Source of the DNA: an uncultured Pseudomonadales bacterium
GTDB lineage: Bacteria; Pseudomonadota; Gammaproteobacteria; Pseudomonadales; UBA7434
DNA: 64,000 nucleotides
Assembly (NCBI GenBank): GCA_943788835.1
Contig: CALSRU010000001.1
Location: 313,331 to 377,330 of the forward strand
Direction: 5' to 3'
Each line of letters begins with the position of its first letter. Positions within the stretch are counted from its first letter, which is position 1. The notes beneath the pieces were generated by a model. The model did not search any database. It saw only the letters and a program-made list of their open reading frames with translations, and was not told the DNA's origin. The translations under genes and the position numbers were made by a program. Below are positions 52,134-62,312 of the stretch, piece after piece.

Positions 52134-53480
52134 TTATATTGGTTTGGTAAAAACTTTAGAGTTGCGTTGGTAATTGTAAAGCAATTGCTTTTGTTTTGGT
52201 AAGTCGTCCAGAGATCCTTCTTGAAAACCTTGCTCTATAAACCAGTGCGTTGTTTGCGTTGTCAGCACAAACAATTTTTTTATGCCTTGTTCTTTAGCAC
52301 TCGCTTCTATTGTCTGTAGTAGTTTCTTGCCGCGCGTATCATTGCGATAGTCGGGGTGCGTAGCAATGCAGGCGATTTCGCCTGTGCTCGCGCTATTTTC
52401 TTCAGACGAAGCATACGGGTAGAGTGCGGCTAGTGCCACCAGCAAGCCTTCGCGTTCAATTAGTGTGAAGTGATTAATTTCAGCCGTTAGTTTTTCGCGA
52501 TTCCTCTTGACTAGCACGCCGTTAGTTTCTAAGGGTTCGATGATGTCGAGAATGGCAGGGATATCAGCCTCGGTTGCTAGTCGGACCGACTCAAAATTTC
52601 GTTGTGAAATTAAAGTGCCTGCACCATCGACGGTGAAAAGTTCTTCGAGTAGTGCTCCGTCGTTATTAAAGTTGAGAAGGTGTGCGCGAGGCACGCGATG
52701 TTTCACGGCATGTATAGCCGCTTTTAAGTAGCTTGGCGTAGCGTGAGCTTGATCGAGTAATTGCTCGGCTTGCGCGAGAGATAGCTCGCGCAATAAAGCG
52801 TTTTCTTGATAGAGCAATGCTCCGGGTTCACAAAAAATAATTAGTTTTTCAGCGCCGAGTGCAACAGCTAGTTCACTTGCAACATCATCGTAGGCTAGGC
52901 TAAACGCCTCTCCTGCCGGCGAATAGCCTAGTGGCGATAATAAAACAATATTGCCGAGTTCTAGTAGCGTGTTAATTGAATCGGTATCAAATTTTCTAAC
53001 TAATCCGGCATGCTGTAGATCGACGCCATCAATAATACCTGCCGGTTTGGCGGTGATGACATTGCCTGATGCTACGCGAACTTTGGCACCATGCATGGGA
53101 GAGTTAGGTAAGCCCATTGAAAGCCGCGTCTCCAGCTGCGCGCGCACAAGGCTACATGCTTGAATAGCCGCATCCAGTGCGTCTTTATCGGTTACCCGCC
53201 AGCTACGTATAAACTGACTTTTTATACCGCTCTTAATTAGCTGTTCGTCTAATTGTTTGCGTACCCCGTGAATAATGACAATGCGCACGCCCAGGCTGTT
53301 GAGCAACACGATATCGTGAATGATATTACGCAAACCGTCGGACTCAACGGCATCGCCACCCATCATCAAAACAAACGTTTTGCCGCGATGTTCGTTAATG
53401 TAAGGTGTTGCATGACGAAACCAGTGCACCAGCTTATGTTCTGGTATGGATTGATTAGCCGGTTCGTTTGAGTTGGACAT
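52134..53480 (-). CDS. argA: Amino-acid N-acetyltransferase (N-acetylglutamate synthase)
   Basis: amino-acid kinase domain (FVLMMGGDAVESDGLRNIIHDIVLLNSLGVRIVIIHG) plus C-terminal GNAT (IACIATHPDYRNDTRGKKLLQTIE). Confidence 0.95.
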   Translation of the reverse strand: MSNSNEPANQSIPEHKLVHWFRHATPYINEHRGKTFVLMMGGDAVESDGLRNIIHDIVLLNSLGVRIVIIHGVRKQLDEQLIKSGIKSQFIRSWRVTDKDALDAAIQACSLVRAQLETRLSMGLPNSPMHGAKVRVASGNVITAKPAGIIDGVDLQHAGLVRKFDTDSINTLLELGNIVLLSPLGYSPAGEAFSLAYDDVASELAVALGAEKLIIFCEPGALLYQENALLRELSLAQAEQLLDQAHATPSYLKAAIHAVKHRVPRAHLLNFNNDGALLEELFTVDGAGTLISQRNFESVRLATEADIPAILDIIEPLETNGVLVKRNREKLTAEINHFTLIEREGLLVALAALYPYASSEENSASTGEIACIATHPDYRNDTRGKKLLQTIEASAKEQGIKKLFVLTTQTTHWFIEQGFQEGSLDDLPKQKQLLYNYQRNSKVFTKPI

Positions 53481-53503
53481 AGCACAAAGCTCAGCGATAA
53501 ATG

Positions 53504-54646
53504 TTAGTTAATGCAGTAGGTGCCAATAAGGTTTTTGAGTAACTCAATGGCAGGTTTTATTTGATCATGGGCTAAGTATTCATTTGCTTGGTGAGCGCAG
53601 TCAATAGAGCCTGGGCCTAGCACAACGGTTTGCATACCTAGTGATTGCAAAAATGGCGCTTCAGTTGCGAAGTTAGCGCTTCCTGAACTATGGCCGGTTA
53701 GCCGCTCAACGGTTTGGATGAGTTCGTGCTCGGCGGGCTCTATGAATGCTTCTACCCCGGCAAAGAGCGATTCGCAGCTAGCCGTGACGCCAGACCCTTC
53801 GAGGCTTCGATCGATTACTTGCTGCACTGAATGTCGGACCTCGTCATTTTGCATTCCCGGCAATAGGCGCACGTCAAACCGTAGTTCACAGTGTTGGCAA
53901 ATCCGGTTGGGTGCATCACCGCCATGAATGCTTGCCAAATTGAGGGTGGGCACAGCTACATTAAATGCCGGATTTTGATAGCGCTTGCCCCACTGTTGAC
54001 GCAATTGCATGAGCTCTGTGATCACTAAGTGCATTGCGTCGAGTGCGCTGCGCCCTAGTGCAGGATTTGAAGAGTGCCCGGACTGCCCTTGCAGACGCAC
54101 CGACTCCATCATGACACCTTTATGCATGCGAACCGGTTTAAGGTTTGTTGGCTCACCTACAATGGCATAGCGCGCCCGCAATGTTTTAGCTTGTGTGAGC
54201 GCTCGCGCACCGGCCATGCTCGACTCTTCATCAGCAGTCGCTAAAATAATTAGCGGTTGGCGAAGCGTTTGCAGATCGAGCTCTTTAATTGCCTCAATAG
54301 CGACAGCAAAAAAGCCTTTCATATCAGTAGTGCCCAAACCATAAAATCGTTGATCACGATCAGTGAGGGTGAAGGGGTCGGATGCCCAGAGTGGTGCGTC
54401 ACAGGGCACGGTATCGGTATGTCCTGCTAATACGAGGCCATGAGGGCCACTGCCGAGCGTGGCGATGAGATTGGCTTTGTCGCCAGGTAGCTCCTGAATC
54501 TCAATGCTAAAGCCTAATTCCTGTAGGCAATTGGCTAATAGATCGATGACTGAGCGATTAGAGACATCTAATGCCGAATTGGCGCTAGATATTGACGGTT
54601 GCGCGATTAATTGGCCGAGTAAGTCGGTAAATAAGAGCGGTTTCAT
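53504..54646 (-). CDS. argE: Acetylornithine deacetylase
   Basis: LVLAGHTDTVPCD; YGLGTTDMKGFFAVAIEA; ATADEESSMAGARAL; GPGSIDCAHQANEYL. Confidence 0.95.
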   Translation of the reverse strand: MKPLLFTDLLGQLIAQPSISSANSALDVSNRSVIDLLANCLQELGFSIEIQELPGDKANLIATLGSGPHGLVLAGHTDTVPCDAPLWASDPFTLTDRDQRFYGLGTTDMKGFFAVAIEAIKELDLQTLRQPLIILATADEESSMAGARALTQAKTLRARYAIVGEPTNLKPVRMHKGVMMESVRLQGQSGHSSNPALGRSALDAMHLVITELMQLRQQWGKRYQNPAFNVAVPTLNLASIHGGDAPNRICQHCELRFDVRLLPGMQNDEVRHSVQQVIDRSLEGSGVTASCESLFAGVEAFIEPAEHELIQTVERLTGHSSGSANFATEAPFLQSLGMQTVVLGPGSIDCAHQANEYLAHDQIKPAIELLKNLIGTYCIN

Positions 54647-54949
54647 TGCTGCCTTCTTTAATTTGAGCGGTATTGGAGAGCGAAGATCGAATACCGCAAT
54701 AAGTCGTCCCGCAGCGTACCAAGAACCATCAATTTACGAAAGTAGAGGTAGGGTAGTTATGCCGACAACTCAATCAAGCAAATAGCAACCAGTGTTGAGA
54801 GATTAAATATTATTGCTGGGTAGGCCGCGCCGTTATCGCCGGATTTATGCACAGTTTACCTGCTAAATTCAGTTTTTGTCGCGTTTTACTGCGCAGACAG
54901 GCATGCTCTAACGAGCTACACTTTAAAAAGTTGGGGGGCGCATGTTGTT

Positions 54950-56797
54950 GTGCTTACTTCGGGCATGATGGTTGTCGATCGCGCTGAAAAACTAGCCCCT
55001 ACAATAACGACTCAATTCAATCACTCAAACGGAGCACTGACTTTGAGCGAGCACCTTTTAACTTTGCGCATGCTGCTCGACGATTTAGTGGCTGCAGGTA
55101 TGCTGGCAAATACCGATATGCAGCGACTGACTTCGCAGCGTCGCGATAAGATTGAGACTGAGCAGCACCCACTTAGCTATATTGCCGATCAGCAGTTCGA
55201 GAATAGGCAGCGGACTGGACACAAGTTGAGTATGGCGGCACTACTGAGTTGGTTGGCTGAGTGCGCGGCCCAGCCGGTAAGACATATTGACCCGATGAAA
55301 GTTGACGTTCGCGCAGTGACCGCAGTGATGTCGTTTGCCTTTGCTAAGCGGCATCAGATATTGGCGCTCGAAGTGGATGATGAGCAGGTAGTAATTGCTA
55401 GTGCACAGCCATTTATTACCGCTTGGGAAGAAGATCTTGCTCATGCCTTAAAAAAACCTATTGTGCGCGTTGTGGCCGATCCGGCTGACATCGCGCGCTA
55501 TAGCGTAGAATTTTATTCACTTGTAAGCTCTGTTTCAGGAGCCGTAGGTGGGGCGAGCAGTAGTGTTATTTCTAATTTCGAACAAATGCTGGAATTAGGC
55601 AAGCTCAAAGACCCCGATGCTAACGATCAGCACATTGTTAATATTGTTGACTGGTTATTGCAGTATGCGTTTGATCAGCGTGCCAGTGATATTCATATTG
55701 AACCACGGCGAGAGCAAGGCAACATACGTTTTCGCATAGATGGCGTTTTATGCCAGATCTATGAGTTACCGCCCGCGGTGATCAATGCGGTTACTAGTCG
55801 CTTAAAGATTTTGGCCCGTATGGACTTAGCTGAAAAGCGCAGGCCGCAAGATGGCCGTATCAAAACCATGAGTCCCGATGGTGTAGAGGTTGAATTGCGT
55901 CTTGCGACTATGCCTTCAGCATTTGGCGAAAAATTGGTGATGCGAATTTTTGATCCTGACGTGTTGTTGCGCAGCTTTGAAAGTTTAGGTTTGGTAGATG
56001 ATGACTATGAACGTTGGCAGTCTATGACTCAGCGCCCCAATGGCATCTTGTTAGTGACTGGGCCTACAGGATCGGGCAAAACCACCACGCTTTATTCGAC
56101 GCTAAAGCAGCTAGCTACCCAGCAGGTAAACGTTTGCACTATCGAAGATCCGATTGAAATGGTTGAGCCTGCTTTTAATCAAATGCAGGTTCAGAAAAAA
56201 ATCGATTTAGATTTTGCGAGTGGTGTTAGGGCTTTAATGCGCCAAGACCCTGATATTATTATGGTTGGTGAAATCCGTGATGCTGAAACCGCCGAGATGG
56301 CTGTGCAGGCTGCGCTTACCGGTCACTTGGTTATTTCAACCGTGCACACCAACGATGCGCCTAGTGCCGTGTCGCGCATGTTGGAGCTGGGCGTGCCTGC
56401 CTATCTCATTCGCGCCACGGTTATTGGAATTATGGCGCAGCGCCTAGTAAGGACACTTTGCGAGCATTGTAAAACGGCCACAACTATTGATACTGATGTA
56501 TGGAGCGAATTGACGCAGCCATGGAATGTGGCGAAACCTAACAAGGTATTTCAAGCTGGCGGTTGCCTCGAGTGCCGTAATACAGGTTACTACGGGCGGC
56601 AGGGCATCTACGAAATATTGCCCTTGTCCCGCGACTTAAGCCAGTTGGTTGTAGACGATTTTAATTTGGATGATCTGCGTCAGTCGGGTATGCGTGAGGG
56701 TATGCGTACTTTGCGCCTAGCGGGTGCTAAAAAAATTGCCGCCGGCTACACAACCCCCGAAGAAGTACTGCGAGTAACTCCGGCCCTGCAAAAATAG
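54950..56797 (+). CDS. GspE/PulE/PilB-family type II secretion-type ATPase
   Basis: GPTGSGKTTTLYSTLKQL Walker A; RQDPDIIMVGEIRDAETAEMAVQAALTGHLVISTVHTNDA; CEHC...CLEC zinc site; RASDIHIEPRREQGNIRFRIDGVL. Confidence 0.93.
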   Translation: MLTSGMMVVDRAEKLAPTITTQFNHSNGALTLSEHLLTLRMLLDDLVAAGMLANTDMQRLTSQRRDKIETEQHPLSYIADQQFENRQRTGHKLSMAALLSWLAECAAQPVRHIDPMKVDVRAVTAVMSFAFAKRHQILALEVDDEQVVIASAQPFITAWEEDLAHALKKPIVRVVADPADIARYSVEFYSLVSSVSGAVGGASSSVISNFEQMLELGKLKDPDANDQHIVNIVDWLLQYAFDQRASDIHIEPRREQGNIRFRIDGVLCQIYELPPAVINAVTSRLKILARMDLAEKRRPQDGRIKTMSPDGVEVELRLATMPSAFGEKLVMRIFDPDVLLRSFESLGLVDDDYERWQSMTQRPNGILLVTGPTGSGKTTTLYSTLKQLATQQVNVCTIEDPIEMVEPAFNQMQVQKKIDLDFASGVRALMRQDPDIIMVGEIRDAETAEMAVQAALTGHLVISTVHTNDAPSAVSRMLELGVPAYLIRATVIGIMAQRLVRTLCEHCKTATTIDTDVWSELTQPWNVAKPNKVFQAGGCLECRNTGYYGRQGIYEILPLSRDLSQLVVDDFNLDDLRQSGMREGMRTLRLAGAKKIAAGYTTPEEVLRVTPALQK

Positions 56798-56809
56798 AAT
56801 TTTACACGC

Positions 56810-57805
56810 CTAAATCGATGTTAGCCAACCATGGTTGTCTTCAACTTTTCCCCATTGGATGTCGTTGAGGGCCTGCCGCAGCTTGCGCGTGGCGGGTCCT
56901 TCTAGGCCGCTGCCGACGGTATATTCTTGACCATCACGAATTAATTTACCTACCGGTGTGAGCACTGCAGCGGTACCCGATAGTGCGGCTTCGCATGCTG
57001 GGTTTGCTACGCGCTGCAATAGCTCATCAACCGATAGAGATCGCTCGGTTACTACCATGCCCATATCACTCGCCAGCGTGAGCAGTGAATCGCGCGTTAC
57101 GCCATGTAAAAAAGTACTGTCGAGATCTTTAGTGATGACTTCATTACCATCGATCAGTAAAAAGTTGGCGGCACCGGTTTCTTGTACATCGCCATTAGGG
57201 CAAAACAATATTTGATCTGCATTGTAGGTTTGCTTGGCTTGGAGAATAGGGCCAAGCGCACTGGCATAGTTGCCACCACTTTTAATCATGCCCATATGCG
57301 GGGCGCAGCGCATACCATTTTCTTCAATGAGTAATCGCAGCGTGCCGGCGTCGCCACTAAAGTAATTGCCTACTGGTGAAAGTAAAATAAAGAGGCAGGA
57401 TGTTTGCGATGGCGAAGCGGCAGCGCCAATAATGGCATCGGTGCCTATATGCGTGGGCCGAATATACATCGACCCAGGCGGCTTGGGCGTTTGCTCGGCA
57501 AATTTTTTCACCACATCAATAATCATTTGCTCGGTTGCGATTATATCGATTGGCGGTAGCGACAGTAGGCTACTACTTTTGACTAGACGAGCGAGATTTC
57601 TATCCATACGGAAGAGCTTGATAGTGCCGTCGGCATGTTTAAATGCCTTGAGCCCTTCAAAAACTGAACTTGCATAATGTAGACCATGGGCGCCTGGATG
57701 GAACTCGAGTTTGTCGCTAGGCACAAACTCGCTAGGGCTCCATTGTTCGCCATCGTATCGTGCAATGGTCATTTCTGGCATAAAAACGCTGCCGAATCCG
57801 GCCAT
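56810..57805 (-). CDS. ilvE: Branched-chain amino acid aminotransferase
   Basis: GAHGLHYASSVFEGLKAFKHADGTIKLFRMDRNLARL; KSGGNYASAL; QETGAANFLLI. Confidence 0.93.
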   Translation of the reverse strand: MAGFGSVFMPEMTIARYDGEQWSPSEFVPSDKLEFHPGAHGLHYASSVFEGLKAFKHADGTIKLFRMDRNLARLVKSSSLLSLPPIDIIATEQMIIDVVKKFAEQTPKPPGSMYIRPTHIGTDAIIGAAASPSQTSCLFILLSPVGNYFSGDAGTLRLLIEENGMRCAPHMGMIKSGGNYASALGPILQAKQTYNADQILFCPNGDVQETGAANFLLIDGNEVITKDLDSTFLHGVTRDSLLTLASDMGMVVTERSLSVDELLQRVANPACEAALSGTAAVLTPVGKLIRDGQEYTVGSGLEGPATRKLRQALNDIQWGKVEDNHGWLTSI

Positions 57806-57903
57806 ACTGCTTGCCTCAAAGAATGTTGCGCATAGTGCGCTGTCGTCAAATTGAAATTGTAGTTCGACTGCCGCTTAATTGGAATTGGCAATGCTGGGTA
57901 AAT

Positions 57904-57961
57904 CGAAAAAAGCCCCAGTCAAGAAGCCTTCAGCAGCGGTCATGTTGGCGCTGCTTGACTG
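57904..57961 (-). terminator. Rho-independent terminator downstream of the acyltransferase gene
   Basis: on minus strand cagtcaagcagcg...cgctgctgaaggcttcttgactg followed by ggggctttttt. Confidence 0.65.
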
Positions 57962-57980
57962 AAACTGAGGGATTTAGTCC

Positions 57981-58883
57981 TTAATAGACTGGAGGCGAGC
58001 CTTCAGGCCGAGTTTTAAAGCGGCGGTGCACCCACATATATTGTGCGGGCTCTTCTCGTATGCCGGCTTCGAGGGTGTTATTGATGATGGTCGCATCTTC
58101 CTTGTCATCTCCTGTGGGAAAGCGGCTATCAATGGGTTTGAAAACAATTCGGTATTGGTGAGTCACAGGGTCGCGGTAGTGAAATACAAAACACACATTT
58201 GCTCTACCCATGCGTGCTAGTTGCGCGGTCGTTGTTAAGGTAGAGGCGGGCACGCCAAAAAAAGGCACGAATACCGATTGTCTACGACCAAAGTCTTGAT
58301 CAGGTGCATACCAAAGCACTTGCCCTGCGCGAAGCTCACGGACTATTTGCCGCATATTTGAGCGCTCCAACACGGCGGAGAATACCCGCTGCCGCCCCTT
58401 GGTAATTACATGCTCTAACACGGCGTTATTATTTTTGCGGTATATAGTGCCAATCGGCGTGATTTGATTGACGATGAAGCCCGCTAAATCGAGATGCACC
58501 AAATGGGCTCCAACCAGCACAATACCTTTACCACCTGCCTTTGCCGCCTCTATATGCTCAAGGCCTTCAAAAGTATAGCGCCCAGCGATGTCTTCTGGCT
58601 TGAGCCACCAAGCCCATGCGATTTCAAAAAAGCCAATACTGTTTTGAATGAAAATATCACGCACTAGTGCTTGTTGTTGCTGACTATTGAGTTCGGGATA
58701 ACACAGTCGAATATTCGTTTCAGTAACATGTCGACGCTTTTTTATTAAGCGGTAGGCTAACAAGCCAATAGCCTTACCAACCAGTAACTTGCCTTTGAAG
58801 GGGAGGGCAGCGATAAGCCGAAGAAAAAAAATGGCGAGCCAGCTTGGCCAGTGGCGAGGATGATAGAGCGACTTTTTTGACAT
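57981..58883 (-). CDS. LpxL/HtrB-type lysophospholipid (lauroyl) acyltransferase
   Basis: VGAHLVHLDLAG (HX4D), YAPDQDFGRRQSVFVPFFGVPAST. Confidence 0.92.
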   Translation of the reverse strand: MSKKSLYHPRHWPSWLAIFFLRLIAALPFKGKLLVGKAIGLLAYRLIKKRRHVTETNIRLCYPELNSQQQQALVRDIFIQNSIGFFEIAWAWWLKPEDIAGRYTFEGLEHIEAAKAGGKGIVLVGAHLVHLDLAGFIVNQITPIGTIYRKNNNAVLEHVITKGRQRVFSAVLERSNMRQIVRELRAGQVLWYAPDQDFGRRQSVFVPFFGVPASTLTTTAQLARMGRANVCFVFHYRDPVTHQYRIVFKPIDSRFPTGDDKEDATIINNTLEAGIREEPAQYMWVHRRFKTRPEGSPPVY

Positions 58884-58973
58884 AAGAGTAATTCTACCTT
58901 ACGGGCTGACTTGGACAAGGGGGTTCTAAATGCTGATGAGATCAGCCCAGTTGTTCGCTTGGATATCTCTTAC

Positions 58974-60044
58974 TTAGTGTTTTTGTACAGAGCTAAGGCT
59001 TTTTAAGAAATGGTTTAATTCTTCAGCTTCCTGCTCAACGGTGTATTGCTCGACCATGTGTTGTCGGCCTGTCATGCCCATTTTGTGTGTGCCATCTAAA
59101 TCAGACAGCATGGCATTGAGTTTGCTTTTAACAGCCTCCACATCATCGGTAGGTACACAGTACCCATCGATACCATTGCGAATAATATCTTGCCATGCTC
59201 CAGCTTCGCTCGTTAAAACCGCCGTGCCCGATGCCATTGCTTCAAGTGGAGTAAGCCCAAAACCTTCCTCGCGACTTAGTGCGGTCACAATTGACATACT
59301 TTGAAAAAGAGCGGGCAGCTCTGTAAACGGCCGCTCACCTAAAAATATAAATCTCTCCGAAAGATTGGCTGTTTTTATTTGCTCTTGCAGCTTGTGTAAA
59401 AAAGGTTGATCGCGCGCGATACATTCACCGCAAATTACCACTGTAGCATCAGGAAATTTGGCCAGTAATGGAATGGAGGCCTGTACTAAAATGTCGATAC
59501 CTTTGGAGTGCCGCACTCGGCCAAATGCCCCGATGCCATAGTTGCCTGGCAAGCCGATTTCTCTCCAGGCATCTTGCCGTGATATGGCGGGGCGGTATGT
59601 GGTGATGTCTACACCATGAGGAATGATGATGTCAGGCTTGCGCTCAATCAAATAGCTTGCTGCTGCATTGCAGGTACTAATAATTGCATCCATTTGCCGC
59701 ATTAACCAACGGCTAAAGCCACTGTGGCTGCGCTGGGCAGTTGAGGTAAAAGCAATTTTAATTTTTGCGCCAAATATTTTTTTGGCAACGAGGGCCTGAA
59801 TCATTTCGTCATTTCTTCGAGCGTGAAATACGCGATAGCGACCATCAGATAAAGGTTTTCTACACAGACGAATAAATTGTAAGAAACTTAGGGTTGGAAC
59901 GTCAGTTGGCATGTGATGACTGCCTAGTACCGCAATTCCAGCTTTTTTCTGCTGATAGGGTAGTACTTGCAGCATGGTAGATGTGACGCCTGAAAAGCGC
60001 TTGTTGGAATTGCCCAGTATTAGTTCAATAGCGTCAGGTTGCAT
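58974..60044 (-). CDS. Glycosyltransferase family 4 (LPS core)
   Basis: GAFGRVRHSKGIDILVQAS; ALSREEGFGLTPLEAMASGTAVLTSEAGAWQDII; start set at ATG overlapping the upstream gene stop. Confidence 0.88.
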   Translation of the reverse strand: MQPDAIELILGNSNKRFSGVTSTMLQVLPYQQKKAGIAVLGSHHMPTDVPTLSFLQFIRLCRKPLSDGRYRVFHARRNDEMIQALVAKKIFGAKIKIAFTSTAQRSHSGFSRWLMRQMDAIISTCNAAASYLIERKPDIIIPHGVDITTYRPAISRQDAWREIGLPGNYGIGAFGRVRHSKGIDILVQASIPLLAKFPDATVVICGECIARDQPFLHKLQEQIKTANLSERFIFLGERPFTELPALFQSMSIVTALSREEGFGLTPLEAMASGTAVLTSEAGAWQDIIRNGIDGYCVPTDDVEAVKSKLNAMLSDLDGTHKMGMTGRQHMVEQYTVEQEAEELNHFLKSLSSVQKH

Positions 60045-61359
60045 AGCTGTCACATAGCAATGGGTAGTCGAGTACATAAACGACGTCGTCAGAGATTCGC
60101 AGCAAGCTCGACTCTTCTTTAATGCAGGGCTTTCCGGTATGCTCAAAAGCATACTGGTTGCTGTTTACTGCAATGCCTTGTTCGCCACCATTGACCCAGC
60201 ATGCTTCAACTAGGCCGCAATTATTTTTGACTTTTAAGCGATAAATTCCACTTTTATCCTCCGAAAAATTGAGCACAGTGGCGCCATCAAAAAGCTGTAA
60301 TAGCAGCTTGTAGCTGTAATAGGCGGGCCGCTTGCGCAGTGCTTCACCTCGGTTGTCGATCAGGCCATAACCTGGGGCGACCAGCTGATGCCAATAACAT
60401 CTTTCGATACGACCGCTAACAAACATGAGTAAAAAATAACGTACCAAATAAGCCGCCTGCTTTTGCTCACCCACCATGCAGTCACCTACGGCTGGGGCAA
60501 AAGGTTCGGTGCCGATCAATGGCCAATTAGTCTCAGTCACCCATAGTTTGTTTGAACATTTATTACTAGAGGTTATTGTTTGGTGATACCAATTTATTTT
60601 ACTTATCAAATCGCAGCCAAGCTGTTTGTTTTCTGGTGCTCCGCGCCGATCAACATATAAAAGTGCAGCAGCGCCATCGTAATGGATAGGATACCTATGC
60701 CATACAGATCGAGCAAAATTGGGTGGCTCAAAATCGATGATGCTGCCGCCAATTAATTGTAAAGATGGGTAGCTTTGGTCACGCAATTTTTGTGCGACAG
60801 AAAAAAATTGAAAATATTCATCTAGAGAGACAAACGCCCATTTACGGCGATTAACTGCATTGCCTATTTGAAAATGCGTGACAGTTGTATTTAACGCTTT
60901 AAAAATGGCATTCAGGCTTTTATGCAGCAGCAGTGGGTCTTCAACGTGGCGGCGATCTTGTAGGATGTTAACTAGTACGTCGCAGTCTTTAAATGACTTA
61001 ATAAAAGCAACGTGCGTGTCTAGATTTTCTATATCAGACAGCGGTAGGCGTATTAAAAGATCGTTCACCCCGAGATCAACCGTCATTTCTTGCAGGTCAA
61101 TCGTTGAAACTGATTTCTTTTCCTGAAGAGGCGTGTCGATATTAACGCATAGGCCAATCATATTTATTTTTTGACCAATCAAGGTGCGAGGCTGGAAAAG
61201 CATCTTTATGCCAATTACCGGTAGCACGAGAGAGGTTAGTAGCGTTTTAAGCGAGCCCAGCCAGCCTTGACGATAAAGCCCGCGCTTGACCTTTTTATTT
61301 CTTGTTACATGCGGCTGATCGGAGTGGGCATCCCAAGAATAAATTTTTTCAGATTTCAT
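60034..61359 (-). CDS. Glycosidase-like TIM-barrel protein in LPS core cluster
   Basis: VTHFQIGNAVNRRKWAF and KLWVTETNWP resemble strand-4 and strand-7 motifs of clan GH-A glycosidases; overlaps both neighbours in the operon. Confidence 0.6.
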   Translation of the reverse strand: MKSEKIYSWDAHSDQPHVTRNKKVKRGLYRQGWLGSLKTLLTSLVLPVIGIKMLFQPRTLIGQKINMIGLCVNIDTPLQEKKSVSTIDLQEMTVDLGVNDLLIRLPLSDIENLDTHVAFIKSFKDCDVLVNILQDRRHVEDPLLLHKSLNAIFKALNTTVTHFQIGNAVNRRKWAFVSLDEYFQFFSVAQKLRDQSYPSLQLIGGSIIDFEPPNFARSVWHRYPIHYDGAAALLYVDRRGAPENKQLGCDLISKINWYHQTITSSNKCSNKLWVTETNWPLIGTEPFAPAVGDCMVGEQKQAAYLVRYFLLMFVSGRIERCYWHQLVAPGYGLIDNRGEALRKRPAYYSYKLLLQLFDGATVLNFSEDKSGIYRLKVKNNCGLVEACWVNGGEQGIAVNSNQYAFEHTGKPCIKEESSLLRISDDVVYVLDYPLLCDSYAT

Positions 61360-62173
61360 TAGGCTTACCTTGACGACCGATTAATTTTTTCAATCGTTTT
61401 TTTAGTCGCAGCCTGCGCCAATGCTGTCGCTTTAATTGCATGAGTTGCTTGAAGCAAACATTGGGTGAAATTTTCATGCATTGTGCGTAACTGTCAGCAA
61501 TAGTTTTTAAAACTATTGGATGGTCACTCAAGCGTACAAAGTTATTGAGCCTTTCGCGCAATGTAAGGCTTTTAAATTGCATGCGGTTGATATCAATAAC
61601 AGTGAATTGATCATCATTACCGTTTTCTCGTATCAGTGTATTACCTGCATTGTGATCGCAGTGAAGAACGCCTGCTTGATGCATCGTGTAAGTAAAGCGA
61701 ACGAAGGATTGTAATGTAGCTAAATTCCGCTTAAAAACAATAGTGTCATTTGCTTTATCAGAACTGTTGAGCTTTTCAATCGCGTGGAGAACTGCTTCCA
61801 TTGAATAGTCGTGCGGATGATGTAGTGTGATGTAGTAACTATCTGTTAATTGATGGTTTGCTTTATGCTCAATGGCAGCAATGGGTGGGGGAGTGGAAAT
61901 GCCCAGTCTCTCGAGTCGCGCAGCGTGCTCGAAGGATCGCAGCGCTTTGGATTTCCGCCAACTAGCGTAAACGAACCCCTGTATTAAGGCCGGTCGTTTA
62001 AAAGCCTTCGCCACTACCGTATGTACGCCTAGTTGCATCTTTTTAAGCACGTTACGCTTAGCATGTAAGATGTCGACATTGGCAGCAAATTGCGCTTCCA
62101 TAGTCTCAAGGTCGCCAGCCAACCCAGCGAACTCGGGTGCAATATGCAGGAGTCTGTTTTCAACGCGTGCCAT
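61349..62173 (-). CDS. Lipopolysaccharide kinase (WaaP/Kdo kinase/InaA-like)
   Basis: protein-kinase-like catalytic loop HQAGVLHCDHNAGNTLI...FTVIDINRMQF. Confidence 0.85.
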   Translation of the reverse strand: MARVENRLLHIAPEFAGLAGDLETMEAQFAANVDILHAKRNVLKKMQLGVHTVVAKAFKRPALIQGFVYASWRKSKALRSFEHAARLERLGISTPPPIAAIEHKANHQLTDSYYITLHHPHDYSMEAVLHAIEKLNSSDKANDTIVFKRNLATLQSFVRFTYTMHQAGVLHCDHNAGNTLIRENGNDDQFTVIDINRMQFKSLTLRERLNNFVRLSDHPIVLKTIADSYAQCMKISPNVCFKQLMQLKRQHWRRLRLKKRLKKLIGRQGKPNEI

Positions 62174-62312
62174 ATTAAGCGTCGATCCAGGGCGATAATA
62201 TGGGCTGAGCTGTGGGCGGTATAATCGACATAGGTTTTTGGCGCGTTATGGCAAATATTGCATTGAGCAAATGTTCGATAGCATTCTATCAATTCGCGTG
62301 AGCACAATACTG

